Source: Cyclobacteriaceae bacterium (GTDB taxonomy: Bacteria > Bacteroidota > Bacteroidia > Cytophagales > Cyclobacteriaceae). Taken from it: 6,399 nucleotides of DNA. Of the stretch, positions 1 to 4,379 are shown piece by piece. Under the pieces are notes generated by a model. It searched no databases. It was not told where the DNA came from and saw only the letters and a list, made by a program, of their open reading frames with translations. Both the position numbers and the translations under genes were made by a program. The DNA lies in assembly GCA_025363495.1 (NCBI GenBank), contig JANYDR010000509.1:1-6399 (forward strand), in the 5' to 3' direction. Within the stretch, counting starts at the first letter, position 1. Each line of letters opens with the position of its first letter.

Positions 1-171
1 CTTACCCGAAATTTCCCTGGAGCCATGTTCCAAAGTGCTTATGAGGCCGGTTTTAGCGGCTTTTGGCTTCACCGTGAATTGGTAAAACTAGGGGTCAATT
101 CAATTGTGGTAAATCCTGGCAGGTTGCTCTCCAGCAGAGCCTGCTTCCGCTTTGCCTGTGCACAAAGGTAA
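1..171 (+). pseudogene. IS110-family transposase remnant, truncated at its 3' side
   Basis: Frame 1 is open from the window edge to a TAA at 169-171. Residues 1-40 (bases 1-120) read like the N-terminal DEDD-domain region of IS110-type transposases: the YEAGFSGFWLH segment followed by a LVKLGVNSIVVNP segment is typical of that family in Bacteroidota. Family members would continue with a D-[IV]-P-T block and then some 200 residues including the Transposase_20 region. Here the resemblance stops at base ~119-120, and the remaining 16 codons are unrelated and end at a stop. The gene begins left of the window, so what survives upstream is unknown. I read it as a dead remnant cut by a rearrangement or by insertion of a repeat. 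Resemblance is by eye; the family call is fairly good, the exact breakpoint less so. Confidence 0.6.
119..144. repeat. Small hairpin at the transposase breakpoint
   Basis: GCAGG (119-123) pairs with CCTGC (140-144), and CTCT (127-130) pairs with AGAG (136-139), around the loop CCAGC with a 3-nt bulge. It starts exactly where transposase similarity ends, so it may be the edge of an inserted intergenic repeat. No function is evident. Confidence 0.35.
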
Positions 172-366
172 AAACGTAAAAACATATAAATATGAAGTTC
201 GTCAATGAGCCTGTCTTGTTTTTCAACATAGAAGCCATCGGATCCGTGTGGCAAAGGGGTTTTCTTTCGCTTAATAAGTTAGAAATATAGTTTTAATCAA
301 GAAGGGTCTTTGAATCCCTGCAACAGGTAAACATGACAAAGTAGGATTAATTAGGAAAGGGTCCTT
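172..366. other. Gene-free stretch between transposase remnant and metB-like gene
   Basis: AT-rich sequence with no convincing ORF on either strand. A 61-codon minus-strand reading frame over 69-254 crosses both the transposase remnant and the hairpin and resembles no family I know. GAAAGG-GT-CCTTTC at 354-367 is a perfect palindrome abutting the stop codon of the minus-strand gene, but its centre is too short to form a good terminator hairpin and no U-tract follows on the minus strand. No other structure was seen. Confidence 0.5.
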
Positions 367-1512
367 TCATATTCCTTTCAAGGCCTTTTCCAGATCTTCT
401 ATAAGATCTTCAATGTCTTCTACTCCTACACTTAATCGTATAAGCGTATCAGAAAGTCCATTTTTTAATCGTTCCTCTTTTGGAATACTGGCGTGTGTCA
501 TGGAAGCAGGATGATTGATAAGGGATTCTACTCCACCCAGCGATTCGGCTAAAGAGAATAGCTCAACATTTTCCATGAAGGTGATTGCCTGTTCAATTTT
601 GTCGTCTTTCAACGTGAATGATAGCATACCACCAAAATCCCTCATCTGTTTTTTAGCGATGTCATGGTTTGGATGATCACTAAACCCAGGCCAATATACT
701 TTTCCAATTTTCGGATGATTCCGGAGATACTCGGCAATTTTCTTTCCATTTAAACAATGACGTTCCATGCGCAGGTGCAGTGTTTTGATTCCGCGAAGGA
801 CTAAAAAGGAGTCTTGTGGACCGGGTACGGCACCACAGGAATTAGCTATGAAAGCCAGGTCTTGCTGGAGTTTCTCATCATTTACGACAAGTGCTCCCAT
901 AATTACATCACTATGTCCACCGAGGTACTTTGTAACAGAATGCATTACAATATCAGCACCGAGATCAAGTGGGTTCTGAAGATAAGGTGAAGCAAATGTA
1001 TTGTCCACGGCTACACGAATGTTATGCTTCTTTGCTATTGCAACGCAAGCTTGTATATCGATAATACGCATGAGTGGGTTGGAAGGTGTTTCCAGCCAGA
1101 GCAGCTTCGTGTTTTTATTAATAAGCGGAATGATACTTTCGGCATTAGCCAGATCAATGAAATGAAATTTAATACCAACTCTTTCATACACTTTGGTGAA
1201 AAGTCGATAGGAGCCGCCATATAGATCATTGCTGGTAATTACTTCGTCGCCGGGGTTAAGAAGCCTGACCACCGCATCCGTTGCCCCCATGCCTGAAGAG
1301 AAACAGATACCAAACTTTCCGTTCTCCAGAGCGGCAATACTTTTCTGTAAAGAATTGCGCGTTGGATTTGCCCCGCGTGCATAAGCATATCCTTTATGTT
1401 TAGCGGGAGACTCCTGAACGTAGGTAGATGTCTGATAGATAGGAGTCATAATCGCCCCGGTGGATGGATCTGGCTCAACTCCTGCGTGAATGGCTTTCGT
1501 TCCGAATTTCAT
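367..1512 (-). CDS. metB: Cystathionine gamma-synthase / gamma-lyase (Cys/Met metabolism PLP enzyme)
   Basis: A complete 381-residue fold-type I PLP enzyme, the usual length for the family, starting at ATG (1510-1512) and ending in TGA. It is cytosolic and acts as a homotetramer in relatives. Visible landmarks: YARGANPTR at 44-52 (Y44 and R46 contact the cofactor phosphate of the neighbouring subunit), SSGM at 72-75, the stacking tyrosine Y98 in DLYGG, D170 in VAVDNTF (pairs with the pyridine nitrogen), the Schiff-base lysine K195 in SVTKYLGGHSD, SLGGVES at 324-330, and R359 in LIRLSVGVED for the substrate carboxylate. Family knowledge: such enzymes either join an activated homoserine to cysteine to give cystathionine (MetB) or cleave cystathionine to cysteine (gamma-lyase). 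The two cannot be separated by eye, and no met or cys neighbour settles it. The symbol is a best guess; the superfamily is near certain. All key residues are present, so it should be active. Confidence 0.9.
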   Translation of the reverse strand: MKFGTKAIHAGVEPDPSTGAIMTPIYQTSTYVQESPAKHKGYAYARGANPTRNSLQKSIAALENGKFGICFSSGMGATDAVVRLLNPGDEVITSNDLYGGSYRLFTKVYERVGIKFHFIDLANAESIIPLINKNTKLLWLETPSNPLMRIIDIQACVAIAKKHNIRVAVDNTFASPYLQNPLDLGADIVMHSVTKYLGGHSDVIMGALVVNDEKLQQDLAFIANSCGAVPGPQDSFLVLRGIKTLHLRMERHCLNGKKIAEYLRNHPKIGKVYWPGFSDHPNHDIAKKQMRDFGGMLSFTLKDDKIEQAITFMENVELFSLAESLGGVESLINHPASMTHASIPKEERLKNGLSDTLIRLSVGVEDIEDLIEDLEKALKGI

Positions 1513-1530
1513 AATGATTAGTTAATAAAT

Positions 1531-1636
1531 ACATTTCCCACAGATTCACAGATTTTTAACTCGCAGATTTTCGCGGAACTCTTAGAATTCCGCGGAAATC
1601 TGCGAGTATTCAATCAGCGGAATCTCCGGGAAATGT
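1531..1636. repeat. Large two-tier inverted repeat upstream of metB-like gene
   Basis: Inner arms 1559-1578 and 1588-1607 are 20 nt each with one mismatch (core CGCAGATTT...CGCGGA) around a 9-nt loop. Outer arms 1531-1546 and 1621-1636 are 16 nt each with two mismatches (ACATTTCCC...AGATT). Together they could fold a ~106-nt cruciform or RNA hairpin. CAGATT/CGCAGATTT wording of this kind recurs in Bacteroidota intergenic regions. It lies between two same-strand genes, so it may terminate the upstream gene, sit in the 5' leader of the metB-like gene, or simply be a dispersed repeat. It does not resemble a SAM riboswitch. Confidence 0.75.
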
Positions 1637-1650
1637 AGTCGACTTTTATT

Positions 1651-1681
1651 CAAGTTTAATTTCGTTAGATAATATCACAGA
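1651..1681 (-). promoter_or_regulatory. Possible Bacteroidota-type promoter for metB-like gene
   Basis: On the minus strand, TCTG (1681-1678) is followed after 19 nt by TAAACTTG (1658-1651). Each differs at one position from the Bacteroidota sigma consensus TTTG (-33) and TAnnTTTG (-7), and the spacing is suitable. Transcription would start near 1644 and give a ~130-nt leader that includes the large hairpin at 1531-1636. This is only pattern matching in AT-rich DNA. Confidence 0.25.
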
Positions 1682-1714
1682 TTGTTGCGAAAGTATTACT
1701 ATTATTCAAACTTT

Positions 1715-2209
1715 TCATGTTTTGCCTGGCTTCCAGGAGCCTTTAGTATCTTTTAAGCGATTAATGAAGAGGAGGGAACGCTCGATGCGTTTTTCAATGG
1801 ATTTGGCCTGTGCGATATAATAGATCAGACTTCGTTGTGTTCCATTCGTAAGTTGATCGAAATATTTTTTTCCCTCTTCATCCTGGGCAAGGAGCTCGGC
1901 TAATTCTTCAGGGACTTTGTGCCCAAATTCAGTTGTATCTTTTTGAATCGACACATTTATCTTTTGACCGAGAGAAACTTTTGCCTTTTTTAGAATTGGT
2001 GTAGCAACATTGATAAAGAACCCTCCTTCGCCATTGGGGCGGAGTGCGCAGGCATACTTTACTGAATCGTTGATGGTACAGAAAATACGAACCGCTTTTC
2101 TTTCTGCAAATGTAAGGGCAAGCTTTTGTGGTACATTGATTAAATGCATGCCTCCTTTGTGAGGGAGCTTTTCAATGATGGCGGTGAATTCACTTTTTTT
2201 TGAAGGCAT
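1715..2209 (-). CDS. DUF1905 / YdeI-OmpD-associated-like small protein
   Basis: I choose the ATG at 2207-2209 (164 residues, MPSKKSEF...). The frame can be extended two codons to a TTG at 2213-2215, but ATG is the better start. The N-terminal ~90 residues resemble DUF1905: a beta-rich domain with FTAIIEKLP, then VRIFCTINDS and ALRPNGEGGFFINV strands. The C-terminal part resembles the YdeI/OmpD-associated (bacteriocin-protection) helical domain: VPEELAELLAQDEEGKKYFDQL, then a helix with TQRSLIYYIAQAKSIEKRIER, ending KDTKGSWKPGKT. The pair is a common two-domain architecture of about this length. No signal peptide or membrane segment is seen, so it is likely cytosolic. Its biochemical function is not established; the bacteriocin link is only by family name. 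It stands alone between hairpin-bearing gaps and looks monocistronic. Confidence 0.8.
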   Translation of the reverse strand: MPSKKSEFTAIIEKLPHKGGMHLINVPQKLALTFAERKAVRIFCTINDSVKYACALRPNGEGGFFINVATPILKKAKVSLGQKINVSIQKDTTEFGHKVPEELAELLAQDEEGKKYFDQLTNGTQRSLIYYIAQAKSIEKRIERSLLFINRLKDTKGSWKPGKT

Positions 2210-2261
2210 TCGCAAAGTCGTCGGTTAAATCTCAAACCGGAGGGGAATCCTACTTCGATAT

Positions 2262-2287
2262 TCCCTGCCTTGTCCGGCAGGCAGGGA
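2262..2287. repeat. GC-rich palindrome between E2 and YdeI-like genes
   Basis: TCCCTGCCT (2262-2270) pairs perfectly with AGGCAGGGA (2279-2287) around an 8-nt loop, TGTCCGGC. This is the strongest compact stem in the window and is far more GC-rich than its surroundings. Similar CCTGCC-GGCAGG palindromes are scattered through intergenic regions of many Bacteroidota. No adjoining T-run on either strand makes it a classic intrinsic terminator, though it could still slow or end transcription from the E2 gene. Confidence 0.7.
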
Positions 2288-2373
2288 CATTCAGCGTTGG
2301 GCGTTCGACATTTACATTAAAGGAAATGAATTTTTAAAAAAAATATCGAATGTCGAACGCCGAATTTTGAATG
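2288..2373. repeat. Imperfect 25-nt inverted repeat downstream of E2
   Basis: The arms 2288-2312 and 2349-2373 are each 25 nt. GGCGTTCGACATT (2300-2312) is exactly complementary to 2349-2361, and CATTCA (2288-2293) to 2368-2373, with mismatches between. The 36-nt loop is A-rich. It begins 16 bp after the E2 stop codon and directly abuts the GC-rich palindrome. It probably acts as a 3' stabiliser or terminator, or is a mobile-type intergenic repeat; the sequence alone does not say which. Confidence 0.7.
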
Positions 2374-2389
2374 TCAAAGTTACGCACCC

Positions 2390-3685
2390 CTAAATCGTCC
2401 TGTTAATATCAAACTTCTCCAGATAGTCAGCCACTCTTCGTACAAAGCTTCCTCCTAATGCACCGTCAACAACGCGATGATCATATGAATGGGAAAGAAA
2501 CATTTTATGACGGATAGCGATCGCATCACCATCAGGTGTTTCAATCACTGCTGGTTTTTTCTGGATAGCGCCTATTGCCAGGATTCCAACCTGAGGCTGC
2601 ATGATAATAGGTGTGCCCATCACATTGCCAAACGTTCCGACATTCGAAATAGTGTATGTTCCACCGGCAAGGTCATCCGGCTTGAGCTTGTTTTCACGGG
2701 CACGTTTTGTAAGGTCGTTTACAGCCCTCACCAATCCACTAAGATTGTACTGATCTGCATTTTTGACAACTGGTACGATGAGATTTCCGGAAGGTAAGGC
2801 AACGGCCATGCCGATATTAATTTCTTTTTTCTTTATGATGCGATCGCCGTCAACCTGTACATTGATCATTGGATAATCTTTGATCGCCATCATTACCGCC
2901 TCCATAAAAATAGGAGTGTACGTAAGTCCATCGCCTTCACGTTTTTGGAAGTCGTGCTTTACTTTACTTCTCCACGAAACAATAGTGGTAACGTCGGCTT
3001 CTACGAATGAAGTGACATGAGGGGCGATCCGTTTGGAGTCGACCATACGCTCGGCAATCATTTTGCGCATGCGGTCCATCTGAATAATTTCATCACCTGC
3101 ATTGATAGAAGCGGGGACCAGCGGAGTGCCATTGCTTTTGACAGCTATTGATTGACCGACCTGACCCGGTTTGCGCTGCTGTACGTATTCGAGAATATCT
3201 TTTTTTGTTACTCTTCCTGCAGCACCACTTCCCGCGATAGTTTCCAATTCAGCCACAGCAATCTTTTCTTCTTTTGCAATATTTTTCACGAGAGGTGAAT
3301 AGAAGCGTGCAGAAGATGAGTAATCCACAGCGTTAGAATGGTTTGAACCATTAGTAGCTGCCATAACAATAGGCTGGGATTTTATTTCTTTGGCTCCCGG
3401 TTTAGTTATGGCTGGCGCGGTAACTGGAGCTATTGCTTCTCCTACTTCAGTTGAAATGATTGCAATGGCCTTACCAACTTTCACAACTTCACCTTCCTTT
3501 GCAAGAATTTCAATCAATATACCTTCATGCGTTGACGGTACTTCTGTGTCCACTTTGTCAGTGGCCACTTCGAGTACAGATTCGTCTTGTGCGATCTTGT
3601 CCCCTGGCTTTTTGAGCCAGGTCAGTATCGTAGCTTCCATGATACTTTCGCCCATCTTGGGCATAATAAGTTCTACTCGTGCCAT
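2390..3685 (-). CDS. 2-oxo acid dehydrogenase E2 (dihydrolipoamide acyltransferase)
   Basis: A complete 431-residue E2 with ATG at 3683-3685 and TAG at 2390-2392. It passes acyl groups from the thiamine E1 to coenzyme A inside a cytosolic E1-E2-E3 complex. Domain order: one lipoyl domain (1-78) with the lipoylated K44 in ATDKVDTE; a flexible Ala/Pro-rich linker (85-125); the peripheral-subunit-binding domain (126-168: RFYSPLVKNIAKE...GAAGRVTKKDIL); a second linker; and the catalytic domain (~198-427). The catalytic domain has TYTISNVGTFG (343-353) and the active-site SYDHRVVDG with H403 and D407. One lipoyl domain and the overall wording favour the branched-chain/2-oxoglutarate-like E2 group common in Bacteroidota, but whether the substrate is pyruvate, 2-oxoglutarate or branched-chain ketoacids is undecided. 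No E1 or E3 gene is adjacent, so partners must be encoded elsewhere. No obvious Shine-Dalgarno precedes the start, which is normal for the phylum. Confidence 0.95.
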   Translation of the reverse strand: MARVELIMPKMGESIMEATILTWLKKPGDKIAQDESVLEVATDKVDTEVPSTHEGILIEILAKEGEVVKVGKAIAIISTEVGEAIAPVTAPAITKPGAKEIKSQPIVMAATNGSNHSNAVDYSSSARFYSPLVKNIAKEEKIAVAELETIAGSGAAGRVTKKDILEYVQQRKPGQVGQSIAVKSNGTPLVPASINAGDEIIQMDRMRKMIAERMVDSKRIAPHVTSFVEADVTTIVSWRSKVKHDFQKREGDGLTYTPIFMEAVMMAIKDYPMINVQVDGDRIIKKKEINIGMAVALPSGNLIVPVVKNADQYNLSGLVRAVNDLTKRARENKLKPDDLAGGTYTISNVGTFGNVMGTPIIMQPQVGILAIGAIQKKPAVIETPDGDAIAIRHKMFLSHSYDHRVVDGALGGSFVRRVADYLEKFDINRTI

Positions 3686-3731
3686 GTAATCGGTCTTTTG
3701 AATATGGTAAAGGTAAGGAGAATTAAGGTTA

Positions 3732-3759
3732 AAGCTGAAAGTCGAAAGCTGAAAGCTTG
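3732..3759. repeat. Two-copy 14-nt tandem repeat
   Basis: AAAGCTGAAAG occurs at 3732-3742 and 3746-3756, giving a 14-nt period (AAAGCTGAAAGTCG then AAAGCTGAAAGCTT). It lies ~50 bp upstream of the E2 start. Such AAGCTGAAAG runs are familiar low-complexity intergenic repeats in Bacteroidota; no function is assigned. Confidence 0.6.
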
Positions 3760-3830
3760 TTCGAAGTGAGGTTGGCGATTTTGATCTGAATTAAGATTGA
3801 TCACATAAGAAAGATTGGATGGTAAACGAT

Positions 3831-3842
3831 TTGCAAATGCAA
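3831..3842. promoter_or_regulatory. Short palindrome in divergent intergenic region, possible operator
   Basis: TTGCA-AA-TGCAA is a perfect 5-2-5 palindrome ~120 bp upstream of padR. The half TTGCAAA recurs at 3914-3920 within the candidate padR promoter. PadR proteins bind dyad sites near their own promoters, so these are plausible contacts, but the canonical PadR dyad (ATGT-N8-ACAT) is not seen. Low confidence. Confidence 0.2.
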
Positions 3843-3912
3843 TTTTTGTATTGAGGAAACCTGCTTTTTCAGAATCTTTTAGGGTAGGATGGATAAAAGG
3901 ATTGCGCTTTTA

Positions 3913-3943
3913 CTTGCAAACTAAATTGTATTTCACTTATTTG
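3913..3943 (+). promoter_or_regulatory. Weak candidate promoter for padR
   Basis: CTTG (3913-3916), 19 nt, then CTTATTTG (3936-3943) resembles the Bacteroidota TTTG / TAnnTTTG pair only loosely (one mismatch in -33, two in -7), with appropriate spacing. It would start the transcript ~13 nt before the padR ATG. Confidence 0.25.
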
Positions 3944-3962
3944 CTTAACAAAATATAAGGAT

Positions 3963-4289
3963 ATGGGAAAAGAATACCTTGGCGAATTTGAGGAATTGAT
4001 CTTAACGATGGTTGCGGCGTTGCAAGAGGATGCTTATGGAGCAGCCATCGCACTGGACATTGAAGAGAAATTAAAGCGCGAAGTGAATCTTAGTGCGGTG
4101 CATGTGACACTTTACCGGCTGGAAGATAAGGGCTACATAAAATCCGCGCTGGGTGGAGGTACGAAAGAAAGAGGCGGTAGGAGAAAAAGAATTTATACAA
4201 TTACAAGTGCAGGTATGGCAATATTGAGGGGGATGAAAGAGGCGAGAATTGACTTGTGGAAGTTGGTGCCCCAACTCAAGATGTCTTGA
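3963..4289 (+). CDS. PadR-family winged-helix transcriptional regulator
   Basis: A complete 108-residue protein, typical of short (type 2) PadR regulators. It starts at ATG 3963, three bases after an AAGG that is too close to be a good ribosome site. The order is an N-terminal helix LGEFEELILTMVAAL; YGAAIALDIEEKL (~25-37); the recognition-helix region LSAVHVTLYRLEDKGYIKS (43-61); and the wing GGGTKERGGRRKRIYTITSAG with its basic patch (64-84), then a C-terminal dimerisation helix. Members are ligand- or stress-responsive repressors that bind DNA as dimers. In Bacteroidota this subtype commonly sits directly upstream of an FtsX/MacB-type permease carrying a soluble prefix. Here the downstream gene keeps that prefix but continues into a glycosyltransferase, so the natural inference is that this protein represses itself and that chimeric gene. 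Its ligand is unknown. Confidence 0.9.
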   Translation: MGKEYLGEFEELILTMVAALQEDAYGAAIALDIEEKLKREVNLSAVHVTLYRLEDKGYIKSALGGGTKERGGRRKRIYTITSAGMAILRGMKEARIDLWKLVPQLKMS

Positions 4290-4290
4290 G
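4261..4290 (+). promoter_or_regulatory. Two overlapping inverted repeats across the padR stop codon
   Basis: AGTTGG-TGCC-CCAACT (4261-4276) is a perfect 6-bp stem with a tetraloop. CTCAAGA-TG-TCTTGAG (4275-4290) is a 7-2-7 palindrome enclosing the TGA stop; they share two bases. A six-T run follows at 4296-4301, five bases after the second repeat. It could be a leaky terminator or attenuator between padR and the next gene, or a dyad binding site. Neither reading is secure. Confidence 0.4.
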
Positions 4291-4347
4291 TAGGATTTTT
4301 TAGTAGGATTTTTAGGATTGAAGGATTTTTAGGATTAATGGGATTAG
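4291..4347. repeat. AGGATT short tandem array
   Basis: AGGATT begins at 4292, 4305, 4314, 4322 and 4331, with a GGGATT variant at 4340; after the first 13-nt step the spacing is 8-9 nt. The units are AGGATTTTT-like. The array fills most of the 90-bp gap between padR and the next start codon. It resembles slippage-prone AGGATTTT runs found between Bacteroidota genes. Copy-number change here could alter the distance between padR and the following gene. Confidence 0.65.
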
Positions 4348-4366
4348 TGTCGGTTAGATTTTAGAA

Positions 4367-4371
4367 AGGAG
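4367..4371 (+). promoter_or_regulatory. Shine-Dalgarno site supporting the fusion start
   Basis: AGGAG, extended to GAAAGGAG, lies 8 nt before the ATG at 4380. It is the best ribosome-binding site in the window and fixes the start at 4380 (or the adjacent ATG at 4383), placing the permease-prefix segment inside the translated protein. No comparable site precedes the internal Met82 codon at 4623. Confidence 0.6.
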
Positions 4372-4379
4372 CCACGAAA

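Noticed and set aside
69..254. 61-codon minus-strand ORF over the left edge
   Set aside because: It runs antisense through the transposase remnant and across the hairpin, resembles no known family, and has no plausible ribosome site or neighbours.
354..367. Intrinsic terminator for the metB-like gene
   Set aside because: GAAAGG-GT-CCTTTC has only two central bases and no U-tract on the minus strand.
1024..1229. Short ORFs on both strands inside the metB-like gene
   Set aside because: They are alternate-frame shadows of a gene with full-length catalytic motifs.
1531..1636. SAM or cobalamin riboswitch upstream of the metB-like gene
   Set aside because: The element is a simple nested hairpin and I see no conserved riboswitch core motifs.
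2489..2797. 102-codon plus-strand ORF inside the E2 gene
   Set aside because: Antisense shadow of the E2 catalytic domain; its translation has no recognisable motif.
3390..3769. Two plus-strand ORFs over the start of the E2 gene
   Set aside because: They are antisense to the lipoyl domain and linker, whose Ala/Val/Thr-rich codons leave the opposite strand open by chance.
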